DNA from: Pholiota molesta
Taxonomy: Eukaryota; Basidiomycota; Agaricomycetes; Agaricales; Strophariaceae
Length of the DNA: 64,000 bases
NCBI GenBank assembly: GCA_014925825.1
Contig: JACGCK010000002.1
Location: 868,001-932,000 of the forward strand
Reading direction: 5' to 3'
Shown here: piece after piece, positions 50,701 through 61,325 of the stretch
How the letters are laid out: each line of letters opens with the position of its first letter
How positions within the stretch are numbered: the stretch's first letter is position 1
Notes under the pieces: model-generated
The model's input: only the letters and a program-made list of their open reading frames with translations
Told to the model about the DNA's origin: nothing
The model's database searches: none
Position numbers and translations under genes: made by a program

Positions 50701-52303
50701 TTCATTTCGACATTGCTTGATAATCTGAAGTTCTCCTCAATATCGTGACATGCTTGCTAAATCACGAGCCGAAAAGAGAACAGCTCGCGAAGCAAAACTG
50801 ACAGAATCTGGTGAAGCCTTCATGCCAGATGATGGATCAGTCGCCGAATCTACATCGACGTGGGGTGTCGTCAATGTGGATTCCATCGATTCTGCAGATC
50901 CCACGGAAGATTTGCGAGTTCCGTCATCCAAACTTCCATGGGCTATCAGTAAGTTCGCCTCCTTCATGATCTTCGTGACTATTCCTCATTTCCTTTATTA
51001 TTAAAGGTTTTGAGAGTGGTGGCTTGACCATAAGTTGCACGGTTCTTTACCCGGAGCAATTTGATGCGCTGCGTCGAACCTACGACTGCGAAAAGAGCAT
51101 GGTCGAGTCGCTCTCACGGTGTATCAAATGGAATGCCAGCGGTGGAAAATCAGGATCGGCTTTTTTGAAAACACGAGGTCGGTGTTTTGTTTCAACTTGA
51201 TGTAATGACTAATATAAAGTTTGGAAAAGATGATCGCTTCATTGCCAAAGAGCTTTCTAAACCAGAACTACAGACAATGGAGACATTTGCACCAGCCTAT
51301 TTCGACTATATGTCGTCCTCTGTGTACGCGGACGTGAGTGACTTTGTCCATAGAATCGAAACCTGCATTGAACTTATGTTGACAGAGACCAACGCTCTTG
51401 GCGAAAGTATTTGGATGTTATAAACTAACTTTCAGAAAAAGTGGAAAGGAAAGAGGACCTGGAAAATCGAAATCAACGCAAATGAACCTCCTAGTCATGG
51501 AAAATCTATTTTATGACAGACGATTTACAAAAGTAAGCTTGATTGATATCTATGTATAAGATTGGAGTCGCAATAATTTTTGATGCTTTGTAGATATACG
51601 ATCTCAAAGGTTCAACTCGGAATCGGCATGTACAATCGACTGGTAGAGAGAACGAAGTGCTCCTTGACGAAAACCTTGTAGAGGGTGAGTCAAAACGTTC
51701 CAACGACTCCCATCCATCACCAACCGTAATAATCAAATACAGCCGCCCATCAAAATCCATTTTACCTTCGCGAACATTCGAAGCGCATCCTCAGAGGAGC
51801 CTTGTACAACGACAGCAAATTCTTAGCTGACATCAACGTCATGGATTATTCGTTAGTTTGCGGAGTACGTGCTTTTTAGTTTTCAAATTCAAATACCAAA
51901 TTGACTTTTAATCTAGGTCGACAGTCAAAATAATGAATTAGTCATTGGCATCGTTGGTAAGATATACGAATAAATAAATAAAAATTAGATCCTGACCGTA
52001 AATTTCAAGACTACATTAGGACATACACTTGGGACAAAAAGCTAGAGAGCTGGGTTAAGGAATCGGCATTCTTAGGCGGAGCTGGAAAGGGAGAACCGAC
52101 TATCGTTACTCCTCGTCAATATCGACAACGATTTTTAACTGCAATGGAAAGATATTTCCCTTTGGTATGTCAGTCCGTTTCCAATGAATTATTGCTTATC
52201 TCACGCACAACGAACAAACAAGATACCTGACCGATGGATGAAACAAACAGATGCGCCAGAGGAAGACTCTGCTGTCCTTTCAGAATTGTGGCCTGATTGG
52301 TAG
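44708..52303 (+). CDS. FAB1: 1-phosphatidylinositol-3-phosphate 5-kinase (Fab1/PIKfyve)
   Basis: Makes PI(3,5)P2 on vacuole and late-endosome membranes, controlling vacuole size and acidification. Domains in order: a Ser/Thr-rich N-terminus; a FYVE zinc finger ([17 protein letters not shown], then [10 protein letters not shown] and [11 protein letters not shown]), which binds PI3P; a TCP1/CCT-like domain ([49 protein letters not shown]); a Cys-rich region (HRY-type [10 protein letters not shown]); a long Ser/Pro-rich linker; and the C-terminal kinase ([65 protein letters not shown]). It ends SELWPDW. About a dozen short introns, mostly clustered at the kinase end, interrupt the coding. Four added bases restore the frame: two near 44712 and 44784, one near 45107, one near 48863. 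The 2.5-kb central exon is clean. The start is chosen as the ATG at 44708 and is less certain than the rest. Confidence 0.92.
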
Positions 52304-52542
52304 ATGACGTGAATGGACACCCTTGCCGCATGACGTTTTCTTTTCAGTTGGCTGTACACTTTTTTTGTTTGACTTTTCGCATTGATTTCACTGTATATAT
52401 ACTTACATTCATTCCTGCAAACACTCACGTAGTCCATTTACATCACGCATTCTATTGTACAACGTTAACAAAGCGACAGACGAAATTAGGAAACTGTATA
52501 ATGTACGATAACCCTTCATAACCAATTCATGACATAGCTAAA

Positions 52543-55500
52543 TCATCCAGTCTTGACCTTCTTCGACGGTTGAGGAGTACCTGAATCACCATCCTTTCGC
52601 TTTTTGGTTGCTCCCGATTTCCATGCATTCAACAACGCGCGGAAGCGGTCACCACAAGCGACAGCTATGAGCCCCACTTCTGAGTCGGCACCATTGAATT
52701 TGATTGCGTTGGACAACATGAGGTCTACATCAGCTTCAAATGCTTCTGTGGTGTCGTATTTGTCGCTGTCCAATTTCTGGCGAATGGTCCTCAGATCTCG
52801 AGCGTCTTTCTTTGGTATAACTTCGAAGTAAGTTGGAATACCCAAAAGAACGGGATCAACGGGTTCGCGAAAACCCAAGAACTAGAAGATAGTTGTTTGT
52901 CAAATGCTTGTATAGCGGCGAAAGGAGACTTACACTGGTTCCTTGACAAGTGTTGTGAGAACTCCCTGTAAGCCACGTTTCTCTATCCACGACAGTTTGC
53001 GTTCCATAGCTTTTGGCCATTCTTTCTTAAAGACCTTCTCTACAACACCTGCGCAGAGAGTAGGACCTGTTCCAGGAGGATTAAATAGACGGCAATTGCT
53101 GAAAATAAGTTCCATGTCATCCTTGAACTCTTCCATAGAGTGATATTTTCCTTCATTCAGCTTGTTTGACATGGTGCCGAAGTCCATAGGATGGAGAATC
53201 TCTTCATAATATCTGTAAACAATATCAAGATTAGAAAAGTAGACAAGAATAACTCAGAATATATTTACGTGGGGCATCCATCCAACACAGGATCGACAGG
53301 TCGCAAAAATATCTCTGCTTCTGGGAACTTGGTCAAGATCTTAAGAAGGTCTTTACATTTCTTCTCGTTGATTGGTGTCGCGTGTATAGGTTTGCGTTTG
53401 ATTTGAGTGGGATGAGGAACTGGCGCAGGGGTGGGGGTAGAATCGGAATTGAGGGCAGGAGCAGGAGACACATGAACTTCTCTTTCTTTACCCTTGAGAG
53501 AAGAAACAGGTGCTTCAATGGAGGGACGCGAAACATGAACAGGTTTATCCTTTTTGAATTTGATAGGAACGGCCGGTTTTGAGATCGAAGGAGCAGTTTG
53601 CATAGGAGGTTTGCTAGTAGAAGGTCCTGGAGGTGATGGGCGTTCCTTCTTAGCTGGGGTCGCCAAGGCCAAAATGTCATCTTCAACAGGGTCTTTCTTC
53701 CGTTTGCCCGGAGGAAGGCTCAGAACAGGCCTGTCCTTCTCGACGACTGAACGGTGACGTTGTTCGTTCTTTTCACGTTCGATGGCCAGGACTTCTTGCA
53801 AAATATCATGAGACCCATCATCCACATAGGGCGGCGGGGGAGCATCGAGTACCAGGCTAGATGGTGAATCTGAAGCCTTCGATTTGTGTTTCTTCTGCTT
53901 TGTTGACGGTGGCTGAGGAGCGCGCTCGGGTGGTTTATTGTTTTGCGATCCAACCTTTAATTTAATCATAGGCCGAGAGGTGGAGGCAATAGGGGGAGTG
54001 TTACTGGACTGATCTGAGACAGGATGTGGTGTAGAAGGCCGAGATGAGGGTGCTGAAGGAACTGTATCTGAGTATGGTTTGCGGATAGGAGGAAGAACGC
54101 GATGAGTAGGTTTGACCACAGCCTGAGGGGGAGGGGGAGGAGGGTGGGCTTTGTCCGCAGCTTCCAAAGTCTTGTTGATGATGGTCCATTCTGTAAACGG
54201 TCAAACTATCAGAATCTACGCAAGGCGGGTAAATCGGCATATACTGACGTTTCTCGAAAAATGTTTCCAAAGCGATGGCTTCATTATGAACAAAACTGCC
54301 CACAAGATTGTACGTCTTGGCGTTGTTGACCATGAGGCGGAAATCTGCCTGGAAAGCGAATCGATCTTTATACATTCCTTCCTCTAGCTTGGCTCCCATA
54401 GTACTAAGGTCCATTGGGTCTTTGATTATGTCGAAGTAACTGGGTAAAGGTAGCGCAACAAGTCAGCCAAACTCTTATAACGAGGTAAAAGTCAACATAC
54501 TTAGGAGCATGGTCTCGAATAGGATCAACGGGCTGGAGGAATATAAGTGCTCGCTTGTTTGTCTTAAGCTTCTTCAGTGCGTTGCGACAAGCCCTGAGGT
54601 CATTTATAGGCATCCCGCCTGATTGTGCTTTCGGTACATGCGAAGGGCGTTCGTTGACTTTGGAAGGAACTTGCTTGGTTTTGACTTTCGAAACTTTGGA
54701 AGGCAGCTCCGGTTTCGCAAACACAACCTCCTTCTTCCGTGTATCCCCAAGAGGTACTAGAGGCAACTTCGGTGGGATGGCATCAAGGTGGGGACTAGCA
54801 GGCAATTTGAGTTTGGTCGGAGGGTTGAATGGCACAAGTGGACTCTTGAGTGGCGGACCCCCTGTTTTGATCACTCGAGGCACTTGGGTGGGACCTTGAC
54901 GGCGGGTAACGGAGGTGCTTGTTCAATGACAGGTGTGTGAGGTATGTGAATTTTGACCGAAGGTGGGGCTTCCTCCACAGGACGGATGAGCAGGTCGGCG
55001 AGTTTGAGGATACACCATCTAACTTCATGATCAATGTCCGGATTCCTATGGTATTCGCAAGTCAGTTTAGGGCAGCCAGGGGGGCAAAATTACACATACA
55101 GCGCTATAGGCATTAGGAATTCCCGTAGAGCTTCATTCTTGCCCACTTCACGATCCTTGCGTAGAATCTTGATCATAGTGTCCATCTCACTCTTCTTTGA
55201 CTCCTTGATTTTTTCCTGGGAATTTCCGTCCTCTTCAATCAAAAGAGACTCGGTTTCCTTTGCGTTGGCCTTCATTTCGCCCATTTGCACCAAGAGCGCC
55301 AGACTGTAGCAAGCATTGCGAGCAACATGGCGCCGAATGACTTTGGAAGGATCATGTGCCATGACTGCTAAAATATAGCGCATGATTTGAGGCGTATACC
55401 ACTTTGTTAAGAAAAGACCATCGAATGCCGCAATCCGTACTTGAGTATAATTGCCCTCCCTGTAATCGTGTTAGACAATGGACGACAATTTGAAAAAAAA

Positions 55501-58500
55501 AAAAACATAGTGTGCTTGCCTAGTGAATGGAAAGAATGTCCGAGGATGACTGGGTAACAAATTGGCGATACCTAAGACCGTATAAAACTGGAGAAAATGA
55601 GTCCAGGCTCGGTGTAAGGGTTGTATATTATCATACCTCTAGAGCAGCAATTGTGACAATATTGTGCGGTGATGGGATGAGCCTGTCCATGCTTCGATAT
55701 CGGTCCACTTCGGTGCGCGTTTGCTTGACAAGATCCATATCCTCTGGAGTATAATCCATCCGAGTCTCTGAAGGAAGCAGCTCGCCACGTTCCGGAGGGG
55801 CAGTTGATACATTGGCGCAAGCTGCAACGGAGATTATGGAACTTATATAGAAGCCATCGGAATACTACAAATAGCAAGGTCAAAGGGAGCATTGCGAATC
55901 GAGAACTATAAACTTACGGGGTTAGAGGTATTATCATTATAGCGGAGCTGGTCGATGAAGAACTGTCGTACAACCGATGGTGTTTTCCCATTCTCGAAGC
56001 GAACTTCCGAAATGGCAGAAATAAGAGCCTAGCAGACCAATTAGTTCATGTTTCTCAATAAACGACACGCACATACCTTGCGAACGAAGTATTCTGAAAT
56101 GTCAGAGAAATCATTGGGCTTGGGAACATATTTATGCGAGAATAAGTCTTGGTTCGGGTCTTCGGGATCATAGCAATACCGCAGAAAGAGCTTGAATAGA
56201 TGGAAAAGACCCAGGAAATCAAGTTTGCGAACAGCACACTGCAACGGACCATGATCAAGACTGGAATGTTGCAACTCTGACACAGATAACTTACATTCAC
56301 CAGTGCCATAGCAGCTTCACAGCGGATACGGAAATAATAATTCGAGACCAGTATTGTTTTCGTCAACGTACTCGACACAATAGCAGTCGGCTTTTCAGCC
56401 AGTGCAGTCACAGCCTACGGCGAAAAAAATACGTAAGCTTTAATCTTGAAAAGACAACGCAAACTTACCTCAAGTTGGGCAATGACATCTCTGTCCCTTT
56501 GAAGCTGCGAAACCCACATGAAATCAGGCTGTTCGAATTTAATATTCGCGATCCATTCGAAGTCAGCATCCATACGGATCCACTCGTATGTCGCGCCGCT
56601 CATGATCCCTTCATCCTCTTCCGTCCAATCAGCTACTTTCCAGTTCTCGCGCTCTTGTTCCTTTTCCCAAATTTCGAGTCCAAAGCCCATATCGACCATA
56701 CCCATAGCCTCGGCAGCTTCCTGATCGCCTTCTGCAGCAGCTTGGGCGGCAGCTTGACGCGCAAGGTACCGTTTGGTATTCCGCCTAACCCGTTTGTACT
56801 TCGTGTTGAAAGGGACTTCGTATCGCTTGAAAGGATTTCGAATATCCAGGACGTGTTCATACGGCGTTCCATCGGCTTCGTGTATTCGAATGGTCATTTG
56901 ACCCTAAATAAACAGTCTCAAAATCAGCGTGACAGATAGTTGGGAAGGACCGCACCTCGAAGAATGCGACAGGTTTCATCAAAACCTTCTGCACCTCGTT
57001 ATTCTCCATCGCCATATAGGCCGGAGCCTCTTGCCGCATGGTTATCTCCACTGCCATTTTCTTGCGGTTGAAGGAAGCAGAAAAGGCAAAAGATGGACAA
57101 CCACTGCCATAGATCCATTGTTCTGCGAAGCTTCGTGGATCAACTCCACTGACTTTTCTGCATGTCCGCAGGAACGTATGGTCGACAAGGCGTTATTTTG
57201 CAGCTCTCCGCTAATAGCGGACAAGAATAATTTGGGCAAGACACGACTTAGCCCCAAAGAGGTTCCGGATTTGCCAAGCCTTCGATCGAGAATATGCAGG
57301 ACAAGAGGGGATTTGAGGTTGATAAAGGGTAACGTCACTGCGTCCGGTGGATCAAGGACCTGAGGTTGACATATTGGAGGCATGCCACCTATATCCCATT
57401 CGACGACGCGTAACATGTCTTTCTTCAGTCGGAATCGATAATCATTATTACCGAAAAGTTTGCGCATGAACAGCCCTGTGATATACAGCGCTAGACCGTT
57501 GACGAGCCAAAGGTCCGACCAACTCTTTGGAATGATGTTAATTCCCGCCCATTGACAGGCAAGAGCATGGCCAAGAGCTTGTCGGGTTTCTACTGCTTGT
57601 TCTATAGCGTCTTCGCCATGCAGAAGGTCTGTTGTGACCAGAGAAAGGGTCGCACTGTCGAATCGTTGCGTTGGCAAGCAGTCCACGAAGACCATCTTGT
57701 ATGATCCGAAAGGATATGAACCACACTCGGAAGTGTAGAAAGACATAGCCGAACGTAGAGATGATGTGGAGGCGCTGAGCATTTGCTCCTGTCCTGGCAG
57801 GCAAAACGCGTACATAAGAGGCTGAGAAGACCCGGAAGGTTCTTCTGCAGCTGTATCGGGGGGAATAGAAAGCAAATGAAAGGGACCAGCAGCGAAAGCA
57901 ATATGTTGAACAGAGGTTAAAACGGCTTGAGAGAATAAGAATATTGTTTTGTTGGAATTATATGGATGCGCAACCTACACAAAGTTAGTATTGCGATATC
58001 TCCTTGATGTTGTAAGGGACGCACCTGTTCCACAAGTTCACCACTGCATACGACAATTGTAGGACTTGCGTCGTTCGGCTCATCATCATCTCCATGTACA
58101 GTGCGTTCTTCTAAGTAGCGGGATACGACGAACTCGAATTCCCATGTGCATTTTTCCCACAAGTTATCCAGGCAGGGTACCCAACATCTCGCGGAATCGG
58201 GTGATGAAGGAGTCGTGTACGCATGAGGAACACGCTTTGATGGTTATGAGCGACAATAGCAAACTAAGCCGAAAGTGACTCACAAATGGGTAAGCATCAC
58301 TGGGGAGCACAAACTCAAACCCGTCAACAGGATTTCGCAGACTGTAGGCGATGTTGACGATTATAGGGGCAAACTCTGGCACGGCTGGCTGAGTTTGAGG
58401 ATAGCCAGGTGTTTGAGGCTCCGGGGTAGCAACTAGTCATTGTTAGTATTGTTCGACCTATAGGTATGACAGCAATACCTTCATTCGCGAACGATAGACC

Positions 58501-59067
58501 GGAGGAAGAGTGGGACGATTGCTTGAGAGGTACCTCCGCGGGAATGGCGATGGATAGCTCTCCCTCGTCGCTTTCTTGCATAGCGGAATAGATCTTCCGC
58601 TTCAGTTCAGGATGGCGGTGACAGTCTGCTGCTTCCGCTAAACCTCCCATGCTGATATTGCTGAGCGGATCCAGATGCGTGAATTCAGCTGGGTGGCCTC
58701 CGACGGTGACGCTATGGATTGCTGGAAAGGTATATATCAGTTGTAGTTGCCACATTAAAATGGTAGACGACATACTGCATTGTCGAGAATGAAGATGGAT
58801 AGTCCTAAGCTCGCTGCTGGTGGGTATGATGAGGATCTCGGTGTAGCCCTGTGGCCGGTAAGCGCCTACGACAAAGAGAAAGTTTGGGCAAGAAAGCGCG
58901 TACCCAAAGAGCACCTGCAAAGTCAATCTCAAGAACGACCTTTTGATGGCTAGTATATACGAGAATGATTGTCAGTACGAGGAGGAATAGTGAACGAGAG
59001 GAGAAGTGACTTATATAGAGAAACCACGTCGAATATGTTCGCGTTGAAGACTAATTCGAGATTCCAT
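52543..59067 (-). CDS. TAF2: TFIID subunit 2 (TAF2) with three C-terminal bromodomains
   Basis: A TFIID subunit that contacts core promoter DNA near the start site. Proposed start ATG 59067 (MESRISLQREH); the first splice junction does not keep frame exactly, so the very N-terminus is uncertain. Then come KVVLEIDF, GYTEILIIPTSSELRTIHLH, VNIAYSLRNPVDGFEFVLP and the M1-aminopeptidase-like fold. Its zinc motif is dead: HALAC stands where peptidases have HExxH. After that follow VRRNTKRYLARQ, WIRMDADFEWIANI, EYFVRKALISAISE and VIRRHVARNACYSLALLVQ, the ARM/HEAT part. A Pro/Lys-rich linker leads to bromodomain 1 (FLQPVDPIRDHAP, MDLSTMGAKLEEG, NNAKTYN), bromodomain 2 (FLRPVDPVLDGCP, MDFGTMSNKLNEG, SNCRLFN) and a divergent third (REPVDPVLLGIP, SNAIKFN). 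The acetyl-lysine-binding Asn is kept in all three. One base is missing near 54885. The C-terminus is basic. Confidence 0.88.
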
Positions 59068-59246
59068 GGCGATTGCACAGGATCACTGAGGTCAATAAAG
59101 GCCTATGTCCTGGTTGAAGACGGAGAAACGAGGATCCGGGGAGAGTTGCGACTTGGGCGTCGTATATGGGCGGCGGTTAAGATGGTGGTCATGCAAGACC
59201 AGCCTTTGGCTTATGTAACACACTCGCTTCTCCCTTTGTGACTGCC
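59068..59246. promoter_or_regulatory. bidirectional promoter between TAF2 and LTV1
   Basis: Only 179 bases separate the two opposed start codons, so transcription of TAF2 and LTV1 must start from a shared, probably nucleosome-free region. No classical TATA box is obvious at a useful distance. Co-regulation is an inference. Confidence 0.5.
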
Positions 59247-61109
59247 ATGCCCTCTAAATCGATATTTCGCCAGCCTGGGGCCACACATTTTCAGCTCGTC
59301 CATCGCTCCCAGAGAGATCCACTCATAAATGATCCTGATGCGAGTAAACATGTTCTGAAGCCGTTTGAACGCGAAAACACGAAAAAGGTGTCTAGTACCA
59401 AGTTTTCTATTTTTCAAGACGCATTTCTAATTAACGAGATCAGGGAAAATCTCGAGCTGATTTAGAAACTCTTTTATCACCCGAAGAACTTGGAGGAGAA
59501 CGCAACAATATTGGGGAAGCCAGTCTTTATGGCGTCTACTTCGATGATACCGATTATGATTACATGCGCCATCTTCGATCTGTGGGCATGCAAGAAGATG
59601 GGGTAGAAAGCGTGCTGCTGGAGGCACCATCGACATCCCGACAAAAATCGAAAGCAAAATCTAAAGTCAAAACGGGCATTGATCTCCTCGACCTACCAGA
59701 TGGCGTCTTGGCCTCTGCATCTGAACTACCTCGAACATATGAATCGCAACAAGCTATCCCAGCCAGCATCGCAGGCTTTCAGCCTGATATGGATGCCCAT
59801 CTTCGCCAGGTACTTGAAGCCCTTGAGGACGACGCTTTTGTCGAGGATGAACTTGAAGAAGATTTTTTCACTGAATTGGTAGCTGATGGAGAGCGAGGAA
59901 GTGATGAAGAAGTCGATTTTGAATTTAGAGAAGAGGGGGTCGACGAGGACCAAGAAAATGCGGAATCTGTGAACGAGGACAATGCCAGCTGGGAGAAGAG
60001 GTTCGCGGATTTCAAAAAAACTCAAAAGGGCGCCAAACGATCCAGCGACGACGGATATGATTCGGAAGGAGGTGACACTGTGGGCACCTTACCGGCCATG
60101 TCTGTAATTGGAGGCAAGAAGAGAAGAAAGGGTGCTAGCGATGCATCTGGCTACAGTATGAGCAGTTCATCCATGTTCCGCAACGAAGCCCTTCAAACTC
60201 TCGACCAACGTTTTGATCAGGTTATTTCCCTTTATACACCTCATGCATTCCGAGTACTAATTATATAGTAGATGATCTTGAGAGAGTACAACGAAGATGA
60301 AGAGGACGAGGAAGATGTACAATCTCATGATGGAACAGACTCGGACGAGGCCCCGGACCTCATAACGTCCCGCGACGATTTCGATTCTATGGTCAATACC
60401 TTTTTAAACGATTTCGAAATTCTCGGACGCAAAATGAAACCAAAGATGGAAGGCGAAACTGGAATGGAAAAATTGGATGCATTCCGCCGTGCTATGGGGC
60501 AAGATGAGCGCAATCGCATTGCGAATGACGACGAAGAAGATTCTCTCGATGACCTCTTCCCCGACAAAGATAAAAAAGATAGATGGGATTGCGAAACGAT
60601 CTTGAGTGCGCACAACCATGACTTTTAGCTCTCCGGAGTCAGAGCTAATATTTTTCACAGCTACCTACACAAATCTTGAAAACCACCCACGTCTTATCCG
60701 TGCTCGAGATCCTAAGCCAGTGCCAAAAATAGTCCTTGATCGCAAAACGGGCCTTCCTTCCGTACTCAGCAAAGCAGAAACACCAAAAATCAAATCGCAT
60801 GGTGTATCTTTCGCAGGATCGGATGATACTGACGGCTCAGACACAGAAGATGGCCATGGTGGGTTGTCCTAAATATGGAACATATTTTCTCAAAGTCTTA
60901 TGATTTTGAAATTCATAGGACGCGGTCAAGCAGTTGGTAGACCGCGTAACGAGACCAAAGAAGAGAAGAAGGCGAGGAAAGCAGCTGTAAAAGTTGAACG
61001 TCAACAAAGAAGGGCAGAGAAAAAATCGACGAAGGAACAATTTGGTGCTGAAGTCAAAGATCAGAAAACCAGGATAGGGAATAAGGAGCTCAGATTGAAA
61101 AAACTATAG
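59247..61109 (+). CDS. LTV1: LTV1, 40S ribosome biogenesis factor
   Basis: Assembly and export factor for the pre-40S ribosomal subunit, acting with Rps3/Rps20 and released by casein-kinase phosphorylation. ATG 59247 begins the family N-terminus MPSKSIFRQPGATHFQLVHR, then SQRDPLINDPDASKHVLKPF. After the first intron come DLETLLSPEELGGERNNIGE and SLYGVYFDDTDYDYMRHLRS. The middle is very acidic, with GFQPDMDAHLRQVLEALEDD and ASWEKRFADFKKTQKG. Later exons give LDQRFDQ, MILREYNEDEEDEED, DFEILGRKMKP and NLENHPRLIRARDP. A basic C-terminus (RPRNETKEEKKARKAAVKVE) ends NKELRLKKL. All introns splice in frame and no indel is needed. The start at the nearby GTG (59238) was rejected because the family begins at MPSK. 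Confidence 0.92.
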
Positions 61110-61325
61110 GCTGACCTTGGGCTGGCAATCTGTGTATGTAGAATGATAGATCGATGCATGCCAAGCTTTGTACACAACAATGACATCGACAGCTAAGTAT
61201 CAGATCAGGCTTGGCACTGGCTAGATTATCGGATTTGCCCTTCACAACCTTCACCCGCAACCAGCATCTACTTACAACTTCATCCTCTTTTGCTATCAGT
61301 TGTACCACATACTACTACGAGCAGC

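Noticed and set aside
52543..54900. A separate bromodomain gene downstream of TAF2
   Set aside because: The frame is continuous from the ARM region (intron near 55080) into the linker and bromodomains with one missing base near 54885. No promoter gap or start context separates them.
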